Shown here: positions 6,571 through 13,783 of the stretch, piece after piece
Layout: each line of letters starts with the position of its first letter
Position numbering within the stretch: position 1 is the stretch's first letter
NCBI GenBank assembly: GCA_037127655.1
Contig: JBAXXY010000017.1
Span: 1 to 27,258 of the forward strand
Length of the DNA: 27,258 nucleotides
Source of the DNA: GWF2-38-69 sp037127655
GTDB taxonomy: Bacteria > Verrucomicrobiota > Lentisphaeria > Victivallales > GWF2-38-69
Reading direction: 5' to 3'
The notes under the pieces: generated by a model
What the model was told of the DNA's origin: nothing
Seen by the model: the letters and a program-made list of their open reading frames with translations, nothing else
Database searches by the model: none
Made by a program: the position numbers and the translations under genes

Positions 6571-8451
6571 TTATTTAAGCAATTCTAAAATGCCAATGCT
6601 GAGCCACGGAATATATGTGACCAGGAGGACGACAAGGAGAAAAACCATTAAAAAAGGGAGAACATACCAGGCAACTCTCATTAAAGATTTATTAAAACGG
6701 AATGCTGAAAGAAAAAGATTCATGCCCACAGGCGGATGGAGGTAACCTAACTCAAGATTAACCAGAAAGATTATGCCCAGATGAACCGGGTCAACTCCGA
6801 AAGCTGCGGCCATCGGCAGTATCAGAGGAACTACCACAATTATAGCGGAGAAAATATCCATCAGGAATCCTACAATCAGTAGCCCGATATTAAGGGCAAG
6901 AAGGAATTCCCATGTCGGGCAGGACTGTTTCACTGCCCATTGGGCAATCTTATACGGTATCTGGGCATCAACGAGATAGCTTGTTAATCCCATAGCGACT
7001 CCAAGGACTATCAAAACTCCGCCCACAAGTATGGAGCACTTCACAAAAAGCTCAAATAGTTTTCTGAGATTCAGGTCGCGATAAACAAAAATCTCTATCA
7101 CAAGAGAGTAGAAAACTGTGATCGCTGAAGCTTCTACTATGGAGCAGAATCCTCCAAAGATGGCTGTCAGAGTTATTATAGGTATCAGAAGTTCCCATTT
7201 TGCAATCCAGATTGCCTTCAGCGCTACCCAGATATTGAATTTGATCTTTACATAGGATTTATTTCTTTTGGCCTGCCATATACATATAATACAGATGGGA
7301 AGGATGAGAAGCACTCCCGGCAGAAGTCCGGCTTTGAACATATCTATTATTGATACTTTGGCAATTATCGCATATAGGATGACGACCAGACTTGGAGGGA
7401 ACAAAAGCCCGATGCTTCCGGTGGCTGTTAATAATCCAATGGAAAACTTTTCACTTGATCCGCTGCCAATCAACACCGGCAAAAGGAGACCACCTAAAGC
7501 CAGAATAGTAATTCCTGATGCACCGGTAAAAGTTGTAAAAAACGCACAAAGCAGAGTTACTGCCACGGCTGTGCCGCCTGGCAACCATCCAAAAATAGAT
7601 TGAAAAACCTTGACAAACCTTTCACTTGCTTTACTTTCGGACAATACAAAACCTGCCAGAGTGAAGAGAGGAATAGTTGGGAAGACAGGAGAGACGACTA
7701 TGCGGTACATTTCTGTCGGGATTGCTGAGGTTGTTACCCCGTCAGACCAGAAGAGAAGCAAGGCTGCGCCGCCTATAAACACGAATATTGGAGCTCCAAT
7801 AGCAGCTGAGAGGATCAGAATTATGATTCCTGACAATACGAAACCCGATGGAGCTTCAGGAAATATTATTGACAGAATAATTACACAAGGAAGGCTTAGA
7901 GCGATAAGGAGTTTTGACCAAATGCTCTTTTTTGAGAAACATAAAATAAAAAGAAGAGCCATGAGTCCGAAGCCGACCGGTATTATGAGTTCGGCCATCC
8001 ATTGAGGAATCAAACCCCCGACATTCAAGCCGTTTCCTGATTCATAAAGCCCGAATGGTTCCAGCCAGTTATTTATAAAGGCAGGCAGAAGTTTTCCTAT
8101 GCTTTGAGGGAGAGCAGGAGCTTCTGCCACAACGAGCTGAAGTCCGGCACCGCAGAGCGACCAGCATACAGACGCAGCCAGGAAGTAAGTCCAGTAATCA
8201 GCAAAGATTCGCAAAGGTTTTGGGAAGAAGTCATATCCGGCTATTCTGATATGCTTGTCATCTCTAACCGCAAGGACAGCACCGGAAATTCCGACCCATA
8301 AAGTTAGATGCTGTAGAAAATCTGTTGCACCTGTCACTGTGATTCCAAATAATGACCTGAAAAACATCTCCGTGCATGGGATTAGCACCATCAGGAGAAG
8401 CAGTAGGGCAACGATGCTATTTCCAGTCCAATTACATATCTTTAGAATCAT
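6571..8451 (-). CDS. TRAP transporter permease, fused small and large subunits (DctQM)
   Basis: This is the membrane component of a tripartite ATP-independent periplasmic transporter, which uses an ion gradient to import ligand handed over by a periplasmic receptor. Residues 1 to about 175 form the four-helix DctQ part, with the characteristic FLQHLTLWVGISGAVLAVRDDKHI region (residues 45-68). A linking helix follows at about 180-198. The DctM large subunit (about 203-626) has the hallmark motifs PIFVFIGGAALL, IPLFTLAGF, FTTFTGASGITILALGG, GLLFPPSL, GFLMDIFSAIIVVVPL and LGYLHPPVGMNLF. The 626-residue length fits a natural QM fusion. The receptor gene lies 12 bases upstream and the GH15 gene 32 bases downstream. 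Confidence 0.95.
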   Translation of the reverse strand: MILKICNWTGNSIVALLLLLMVLIPCTEMFFRSLFGITVTGATDFLQHLTLWVGISGAVLAVRDDKHIRIAGYDFFPKPLRIFADYWTYFLAASVCWSLCGAGLQLVVAEAPALPQSIGKLLPAFINNWLEPFGLYESGNGLNVGGLIPQWMAELIIPVGFGLMALLFILCFSKKSIWSKLLIALSLPCVIILSIIFPEAPSGFVLSGIIILILSAAIGAPIFVFIGGAALLLFWSDGVTTSAIPTEMYRIVVSPVFPTIPLFTLAGFVLSESKASERFVKVFQSIFGWLPGGTAVAVTLLCAFFTTFTGASGITILALGGLLLPVLIGSGSSEKFSIGLLTATGSIGLLFPPSLVVILYAIIAKVSIIDMFKAGLLPGVLLILPICIICIWQAKRNKSYVKIKFNIWVALKAIWIAKWELLIPIITLTAIFGGFCSIVEASAITVFYSLVIEIFVYRDLNLRKLFELFVKCSILVGGVLIVLGVAMGLTSYLVDAQIPYKIAQWAVKQSCPTWEFLLALNIGLLIVGFLMDIFSAIIVVVPLILPMAAAFGVDPVHLGIIFLVNLELGYLHPPVGMNLFLSAFRFNKSLMRVAWYVLPFLMVFLLVVLLVTYIPWLSIGILELLK

Positions 8452-8463
8452 TGGAAAGAGGGA

Positions 8464-9477
8464 TTATTTTTTATCTTTATTGAGATCTCTGTATTCTTTT
8501 AGGGCGGCATTTACTTTGGCGAACACTTCTGCGGAAAAACGGTGTCCGATAAATAGAGGTATGCCGAATTGATCAATACCTTTTTGCCATTGTGCAATAT
8601 CTTCCGGTGAAAGATTGTTGACTTTTAGCCCGTGCTTTTCCATCACTGAAATTGACTCATTTTCCAGTCTCACATCATCATCCCATATTTGCATACCGGC
8701 CTTTTGAGCGCTTTTCATAAGCTTCGGTTTCAGCTCATCAGGAATTTGTTTCCACGCCTTTTCAGTCATGATGATGACTCCGGGCAGAGGTTGCCAGCGA
8801 AGAGCGCACATATTGGGAGCCTGGCTGTACCACTGGAAGCCAAGCGCTGCCTGCGGTGGAGCGGCAAAAGCTGTTACCAGTCCTGTCTGCAGACCGGGCA
8901 GAAGATCTGTGACACTCAATGGGATAGGGTTGAATCCTGTTTTTTTTAGCAATTCGAAGTAAACTGGTTCAGAACCCCAGTAAAAGAGTTTCTGCTTTCT
9001 CATATCATCAGGAGTAACAACTTTGTCTTTGGAGAAGAAATGAACCCATCCTGCATTTGTCCAGCATAGGATTTTAAAGCCTTTTTTTAGAACCTCTTCG
9101 TTAAATAGAGGGGAAAGTTTTTCAACGACATATTTGAGTTCATCATCAGTTTTTATGTTATTAGGGAAGGTCAGTGTAGTAACATCAGGGTAGAAATATG
9201 CCAGGCTCGATGTAGCGATTGCAGCTGCCTGAATTTGTCCGATACGCATTTTTCTAATAAGGTCAGGGTCATCACCGGCAACACCGCCTGCATAAATCTG
9301 GATAACAATTTTACCGTCGCTCATGTCCTTCCAGTCCTGAGCCATCTGTAGCAGGGCTTTATGCCATTGCGAACCATCGGGAGCGATAGTGGCAAGTTTA
9401 ATTGTCTGCGCGAAAACATTAATAGAAAAAAGTAGAACTGAAGACAGCAAAAGCAAAATTATTTTTTTAATCATCAT
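8464..9477 (-). CDS. TRAP periplasmic receptor, TatP/DctP type
   Basis: A solute-binding protein of 337 residues with a signal peptide (likely cut after FA23). The mature start IKLATIAPDGSQWHKAL is typical of DctP, as are RKMRIGQIQAAA, the GFNPIPLSVTDLLPGLQTGLV stretch (residues 181-201) and the domain-closing helices. By eye alignment to SiaP/DctP, the arginine that normally binds the ligand carboxylate (KLR or KIR) is replaced by Phe165 (QKLFYW), and the usual VDGxEN after LQTG is VTAFAAPP. This suggests a ligand other than a simple carboxylate, consistent with partnership with the TatT lipoprotein encoded directly upstream. Its ATG overlaps the tatT stop by 4 bases, so the two are translationally coupled. 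Confidence 0.9.
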   Translation of the reverse strand: MMIKKIILLLLSSVLLFSINVFAQTIKLATIAPDGSQWHKALLQMAQDWKDMSDGKIVIQIYAGGVAGDDPDLIRKMRIGQIQAAAIATSSLAYFYPDVTTLTFPNNIKTDDELKYVVEKLSPLFNEEVLKKGFKILCWTNAGWVHFFSKDKVVTPDDMRKQKLFYWGSEPVYFELLKKTGFNPIPLSVTDLLPGLQTGLVTAFAAPPQAALGFQWYSQAPNMCALRWQPLPGVIIMTEKAWKQIPDELKPKLMKSAQKAGMQIWDDDVRLENESISVMEKHGLKVNNLSPEDIAQWQKGIDQFGIPLFIGHRFSAEVFAKVNAALKEYRDLNKDKK

Positions 9478-10415
9478 TCTTTGATCTCCTCAAAATCGAC
9501 AAATAGTAATTCTTTCTGAGTCTGGAGCCATGCCGCTCTTTCCTGCGCAATCGTGTTTACCAGACGCCATTTCATAACTTCATTGGGGTTGACTTTTAGA
9601 GCATTGCCAAGCATTTCATCGAAGAGCTTTACATCTTGAGTTTTTACGGCCACAGATTCAGCATAAACTACATAAGGATAAGCTCTTTCACCGTGAGTAT
9701 ATTCAACTACTTTGTCAAAATGTATCTTGGACTGGGCCATATTCTCCTTTGTGGCATTGGGCTGTCTAGCTTCATAAGCTATAAAAAATTCGTGAATAGC
9801 TCCATCGTTATAATATTCATCAAGCTCCAGAGCCCTCTGCATCATGGCTACAGAGACAGGCAGATCAGCTACATTTTCCATATCGTTTATATTAGATGAG
9901 ATGCCGCCTGCCCATCCTGCAGCTGCCCAATATAGGCATGGGACATCTTCTATAGTCGTTTGAGCAAGAGTAGCCTGCATGTTAATTCTAATATTCTTGC
10001 TGAAATCAGTGTATTTTGAGTCAAGCGCTGAGAGAGCATAGTCTCTGCCTCTGAGGCTTAAGTTATGCGCTCTGTGAGACAGATGTTTTGACCGATTGTA
10101 GTCCGTGTTCTTGGTCATCTGTGCATTCTGGGCTAGATTTCCCTGAGCATAAGAGACATAGGCTATGGCGAGAACTAGTTTTATCTGACTATTTGTCGGA
10201 TCCTGAGCGAGCATCACTTCCATAGCTTTCATAGCTACTGGCATTGAATCCCAAACAAGTTCCGGGTCATTTTCTGAATTAATTACAGCCCATGTCTTTT
10301 CATTGGCAAATGTCTGCGCTACCTGATTGACCGCAGCTTTGCGGACGATTGTTCCGCATCCAGATAAAATAATCACTGCAATTAAAGGAATGTATAAATT
10401 TAAACACAGCTTCAT
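9474..10415 (-). CDS. TatT-type TPR-like lipoprotein of a TRAP system
   Basis: This resembles the TRAP-associated T component defined by Treponema pallidum Tp0956, a helical TPR-like lipoprotein that trimerises and binds the TRAP receptor. Residues 1-20 are a lipoprotein signal (VIILSGC, lipidated Cys20), so it is membrane-anchored and faces the periplasm. The rest is all helical with TPR-like pairs. Family-typical stretches are DPELVWDSMPVAMKAMEVML near residues 51-70, LAIAYVSYAQGN, YWAAAGWAGGIS and the C-terminal ALKVNPNEV repeat. The 313-residue length suits the family. It overlaps the upstream phosphatase-family gene and the downstream receptor gene by 4 bases each. Identification rests on motif recall and context; a generic TPR lipoprotein is the alternative. 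Confidence 0.85.
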   Translation of the reverse strand: MKLCLNLYIPLIAVIILSGCGTIVRKAAVNQVAQTFANEKTWAVINSENDPELVWDSMPVAMKAMEVMLAQDPTNSQIKLVLAIAYVSYAQGNLAQNAQMTKNTDYNRSKHLSHRAHNLSLRGRDYALSALDSKYTDFSKNIRINMQATLAQTTIEDVPCLYWAAAGWAGGISSNINDMENVADLPVSVAMMQRALELDEYYNDGAIHEFFIAYEARQPNATKENMAQSKIHFDKVVEYTHGERAYPYVVYAESVAVKTQDVKLFDEMLGNALKVNPNEVMKWRLVNTIAQERAAWLQTQKELLFVDFEEIKE

Positions 10416-11152
10416 ATTTCAAAATCCAGCATAATTGGCATATGGTCAGAGAGGTGTATATCAGGAACTTCAAAGTTGATTATTTTTACATCGGTTGAGC
10501 ACAATATGAAATCTATCTGGTGCTTGGGCGCCCAAGATGGAAAAGTCGGATGATTATTTACATTAGGGTTTGTTAAATTAAGCTCTTTGCATATTGATTC
10601 TATTTCTTTCGTTCCGCCGAATGTATTGAAATCGCCTCCGATTATTACAGGTCTGTTCTTATTCGTATGTAGAAGGTTGGCAATGTGGTTTAACTGAATC
10701 TGCCTAACCCTTTTTGAAAGGGAGAGATGAAGCAGAAAAAATCTGTAAAACCCCATATCTAATTCAATTATAAGTCTCTTGAATCCGCTCGGGAAGTAGT
10801 GGTAAATACTATTGGACTCTTCATCCTTTGTCAGGACAGCATTTCCTTGCATGCTTAATATAGGAAGCATTCTCCCTGTAAAACTATCGCCGTACTTTGT
10901 AGTGGAGTGGTAAAAGTTGCTTAAGTGTTTGCTTATTCTGGCGGCCTGATTCACATTTGATGATCTGTAAGAGCCTGTATCAACCTCAATTAAACCGATC
11001 ACATCGGCTTTTTGAGTATTTATAAAACGGCTAATATTGTTAAGGTTGCGCCTTGTAGGCATAAAGTAACGAGAGATATTGAGTATGCTGTCTGGAAGAC
11101 TCTTCGGAGCGCCCGTCGCATAAGCCATATTGTATATTAAAACACGATGCAC
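10412..11152 (-). CDS. Endonuclease/exonuclease/phosphatase-family metal-dependent hydrolase
   Basis: A phosphoesterase of the DNase I-like fold. From GTG 11152 it has 246 residues. Expected catalytic positions are present: an Asn in strand 1 (IYNMAYATG), Glu56 (GLIEVD), His142 (LLHLSL), Asp174 and Asn176 (GGDFNT), Asp214 (QIDFIL) and the terminal LSDHMPI with Asp236-His237. The family includes AP endonucleases, inositol phosphatases, sphingomyelinases and phosphodiesterases; the substrate cannot be decided. There is no signal peptide with this start. GTG 11152 was chosen because GGAG lies 8 bases upstream; an in-frame ATG at 11215 would add 21 residues outside the conserved fold and leave almost no leader. 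It is the first gene of the TRAP operon, and its stop overlaps the tatT start by 4 bases. Confidence 0.85.
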   Translation of the reverse strand: MHRVLIYNMAYATGAPKSLPDSILNISRYFMPTRRNLNNISRFINTQKADVIGLIEVDTGSYRSSNVNQAARISKHLSNFYHSTTKYGDSFTGRMLPILSMQGNAVLTKDEESNSIYHYFPSGFKRLIIELDMGFYRFFLLHLSLSKRVRQIQLNHIANLLHTNKNRPVIIGGDFNTFGGTKEIESICKELNLTNPNVNNHPTFPSWAPKHQIDFILCSTDVKIINFEVPDIHLSDHMPIMLDFEI

Positions 11153-11160
11153 TATAATTT

Positions 11161-11164
11161 CTCC
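11161..11164 (-). promoter_or_regulatory. Ribosome binding site deciding the GTG start of the hydrolase gene
   Basis: GGAG on the minus strand, 8 bases before GTG 11152. It supports this start, which begins the conserved first strand (HRVLIYN), over the longer ATG reading. Confidence 0.7.
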
Positions 11165-11205
11165 GTGTGTTAGTCGTTTTTGAAAACTGCTGTACTTTAA
11201 AGTTA

Positions 11206-11234
11206 ATTTTAACAAATTTTACCTTATTTTTCAA
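11206..11234 (-). promoter_or_regulatory. Sigma-70-type promoter of the TRAP/glucoamylase operon
   Basis: Minus-strand TTGAAA (11234-11229) and TAAAAT (11211-11206) have an ideal 17-base spacer. Transcription would start near 11199, about 47 bases before the GTG start. The plus strand has a TATAAT at 11235-11240 immediately next to it, so two divergent promoters may abut here. That plus-strand candidate has no good -35 element. Confidence 0.55.
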
Positions 11235-11243
11235 TATAATGTT

Positions 11244-12743
11244 ATGATTATTGACTTCTTCTTTTCAAATGACATGTCTTCTGTGACTTGGATTCTTTTT
11301 GTTGCCTTTGTAATTTTATTGGATATTTTTACGATAATCCACATTCTTGCCAATAAGTATGATGAGCCTGCTAGCGCTATACTTTGGATTTTTATTGTTC
11401 TGGATGTTCCCATTTTAGGCGTATTACTTTATTTAATTCTTGGCATAAATCGCATAAAAACAACGGGTTTAAAAGTTGACAAAGCAAGCAATAATATGCA
11501 CAAGGCTAAACTTGGCACAGAAGGGGCTTTCCTAAGTTACCTTTCCGGAGTGATGAGCTTTAATTACAAACCTTCTGAACCTGGTTATATGACTATGCTG
11601 GATAAACTTCTTCCCAGAACATTTCCAACTTCAGGCAATAGCATATCACTGCTCGAGGATGGTACCAGCGCTTATCCCATGATGCTTCAAGCCATAGAGA
11701 AAGCAGAAAAAAATATCAACCTCCAATCTTTTATCATTAATGATGATGAAGTCGGCAATAAGATATTTGATGCATTGCAGAAAAAATCAAAACAAGATGG
11801 AGTTAAAGTAAAAGTTCTTTTCGACAGGTTGGGTAGTTCTCATGCATACTCACGGCATTTTTTTAAAAAGTGGAGCAGGGGAAATAAGAATTTTGAACTC
11901 AAAGCCTTTTCAAAGTTTAACTTGTTTGCACCGTATCGAATCCAACTTAGAAATCACCGTAAACTTCTCATATGCGATGGCAGAGTAGCTTTTATAGGCG
12001 GCATTAATATTAGTGCTGAAAATGATGCTACCCTCAAGACTAAATACATACATGATTTACACTGCAAGCTTGAAGGGCCTGCGGTTGGCGAACTTCAATT
12101 CTCCTTTTTGAAGGATTGGTCATTTGTTTCGAAAGCTGACCCGGAAATTTTATTGGAGCAAGAAAATTATTTCGTAACTCCTGAGCATATGGGTGAATCC
12201 ATAATTAGAGCGATACCTTCAGGCCCAGGTCAGGCTTATGAAGCTTCAAAAAAACTCTTTATGTCAGCTGTATCTATGGCAAAGAAGTCGCTGTGGATAA
12301 TTACCCCTTACTTTGTTCCTGACAAGTCGTTTATAGAAGGACTATGCATGGCTGCGGCAAGGAATGTAGATATAAGGATTATAATCCCGCAAAACAATAA
12401 TCACTGGTATGTAAGATACGCAGCAAGAAGTATATATAACACTCTAATATATTCCAATATTCGTGTCTTTGAAAAGAAAGGAATGTTTTCGCATGCCAAA
12501 GCAGCTATCATTGATGGAGAGTGGGCAATTATGGGTTCAAGCAACTGTGATATGAGAAGTTTTAGACTCAATTATGAACTTGATTTTACAGTTGAAGGCG
12601 GAGATTTTGTCTATCTTCTGCATCAGCAGTTTCTCAAAGAATTAGAATCATCGCAGGAAATTACTTATTCTGACAGAATGAAGAGAAGATGGCATGAGGA
12701 ACTTGTAGAAAATTTCTGTTCTCTTTTTACTCCGATATTATAG
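11244..12743 (+). CDS. cls: Cardiolipin synthase (phospholipase D family)
   Basis: An inner-membrane enzyme that joins phosphatidylglycerol molecules to make cardiolipin. The 499-residue protein has two N-terminal membrane segments (about residues 13-31 and 43-67) and two phospholipase D HKD motifs. The first is HRKLLICD with His238, Lys240 and Asp245, followed by GRVAFIGGIN. The second is HAKAAIID with His417, Lys419 and Asp424, followed by MGSSNCDMRS. The length and layout match bacterial Cls of the ClsA type. There is no clear ribosome binding site before ATG 11244; ATG 11274 (residue 11) is a possible alternative, which the nearby TATAAT at 11235 would require. The 3' end overlaps that of recR by 6 bases, tail to tail. 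Confidence 0.93.
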   Translation: MIIDFFFSNDMSSVTWILFVAFVILLDIFTIIHILANKYDEPASAILWIFIVLDVPILGVLLYLILGINRIKTTGLKVDKASNNMHKAKLGTEGAFLSYLSGVMSFNYKPSEPGYMTMLDKLLPRTFPTSGNSISLLEDGTSAYPMMLQAIEKAEKNINLQSFIINDDEVGNKIFDALQKKSKQDGVKVKVLFDRLGSSHAYSRHFFKKWSRGNKNFELKAFSKFNLFAPYRIQLRNHRKLLICDGRVAFIGGINISAENDATLKTKYIHDLHCKLEGPAVGELQFSFLKDWSFVSKADPEILLEQENYFVTPEHMGESIIRAIPSGPGQAYEASKKLFMSAVSMAKKSLWIITPYFVPDKSFIEGLCMAAARNVDIRIIIPQNNNHWYVRYAARSIYNTLIYSNIRVFEKKGMFSHAKAAIIDGEWAIMGSSNCDMRSFRLNYELDFTVEGGDFVYLLHQQFLKELESSQEITYSDRMKRRWHEELVENFCSLFTPIL

Positions 12744-13343
12744 TTTGATTCTTCCTTCTATTGCGGCCGACAGAGTAGCTGAATTAGCAAAAGAGATATC
12801 AGCTCCGGCAGGGATGCCTCTGGCGAGTGTAGTAATTTTTATGTTGTATCTGTGAAGAAGGTTCGCTAGATAAATTGAAGTGGCTTGCCCCTCGATATCC
12901 TGACTTATAGCAATAATTACCTCTTTGACATTCTGGTCTTCAGTGACCCGTTTTGTGAGTTTGCTCAGCTTTAAGGAGTCAGGTGTAATTCCATCTAGAG
13001 GTGATAGTTTGCCGCCAAGTACAAAATACAAGCCTTTAAAAGAGGTTGATTCGAGCAAAGGTATTTGTGTGAAGTCCTCGACGATACACAAAACTGAAGT
13101 GTCCCTGTCATGAGAAGAGCATATATTGCAAACTTCACTTTCAGAGATATTGGAGCAAACTGTACAGCGTTTTATCTTTTCAGGAATAGATGCTATTTCA
13201 TTACCGAAAGTTTTTAGTTTTTCCGGAGGCCATTTTAAAAGGGCAAAAACCATTCGTTCAGCTCCCTTCCGTCCTATTCCGGGTATTTCTTTAAGCAGAG
13301 CGATTATATTTTCTATTTCCTGAGGGAGTGAACCGTTTTTCAT
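12738..13343 (-). CDS. recR: Recombination mediator protein RecR
   Basis: RecR works with RecO (and RecF) to load RecA onto SSB-coated single-stranded DNA during gap repair. The 201-residue protein has the expected order: a helix-hairpin-helix (IPGIGRKGAERM, residues 20-31), a four-cysteine zinc site (Cys60, 63, 72 and 75), a TOPRIM domain (LCIVEDFTQI with Glu89, then ISQDIEGQATS) and the C-terminal ARGIPAGADISFANSATLSAAIEGR. It is the last gene of the dnaX-ybaB-recR unit. The start follows AAGG at a spacing of about 9 bases. The 81-base gap to ybaB is unusually long for this operon and contains a nested hairpin. Confidence 0.96.
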   Translation of the reverse strand: MKNGSLPQEIENIIALLKEIPGIGRKGAERMVFALLKWPPEKLKTFGNEIASIPEKIKRCTVCSNISESEVCNICSSHDRDTSVLCIVEDFTQIPLLESTSFKGLYFVLGGKLSPLDGITPDSLKLSKLTKRVTEDQNVKEVIIAISQDIEGQATSIYLANLLHRYNIKITTLARGIPAGADISFANSATLSAAIEGRIKL

Positions 13344-13368
13344 ATATCTACCTTGGCATTTGCATCTT

Positions 13369-13405
13369 GCCCATGGTGTCTGCTGACACTTTCTTAGTTA
13401 TGGGC
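13369..13405 (-). other. Nested hairpin between ybaB and recR
   Basis: An outer stem (13369-13374 with 13400-13405, GCCCAT/ATGGGC) encloses an inner stem-loop (13376-13380 with 13385-13389, GTGTC/GACAC, 4-base loop). No U-run follows on the minus strand, so it is not a typical terminator. It could affect mRNA processing or recR translation. Confidence 0.35.
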
Positions 13406-13424
13406 GGGACCGTCCATGCTACAT

Positions 13425-13745
13425 TTAGAAGAGTCCGGGAATATTAAGACCGCCAGTGATTACCGACATCTTGCTATGCGCTAATTTCTGTGCTTCTTCA
13501 AGAGCATTGTTTACAGCTATAAGCACCATATCTTCAACTTTTTCAGTGTTTCCTTCCTTGATTGCTTCAGGAGCTATTTTTATGGACTTGATTTTCATTG
13601 CGCCAGTGGCAACTACCTGTACAGAAGAACCAAAAACGCCATGAACTTCGATATTGGTGAGCTCTTCCTTGATATTTTCCATCTCTTTTTTCATTTCATA
13701 AGCTTTCTTGAGCATTCCGCCCATGTCGCCAATCTTTCCAAACAT
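13425..13745 (-). CDS. ybaB: YbaB/EbfC-family nucleoid-associated protein
   Basis: A small DNA-binding protein of 106 residues that forms dimers with a tweezer-like helical shape and is linked to nucleoid organisation. Recognisable features are the N-terminal amphipathic helix with MLKKAYEMKKEMENIKEEL, the central beta region (IEVHGVFGSSVQVVATGAMKI), the NNALEEAQKLAHSKM helix and the flexible C-terminal GGLNIPGLF. Its place between dnaX and recR is the classic one. It begins 38 bases after the dnaX stop. Confidence 0.95.
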   Translation of the reverse strand: MFGKIGDMGGMLKKAYEMKKEMENIKEELTNIEVHGVFGSSVQVVATGAMKIKSIKIAPEAIKEGNTEKVEDMVLIAVNNALEEAQKLAHSKMSVITGGLNIPGLF

Positions 13746-13783
13746 TTTGTATTTCCTTATATTAAGTATTAATTAATCTGATA

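Noticed and set aside
11153..11215. 21-residue N-terminal extension of the phosphatase-family hydrolase
   Set aside because: It lies before the conserved first strand, and a good GGAG supports GTG 11152; the predicted promoter would leave little leader for ATG 11215.
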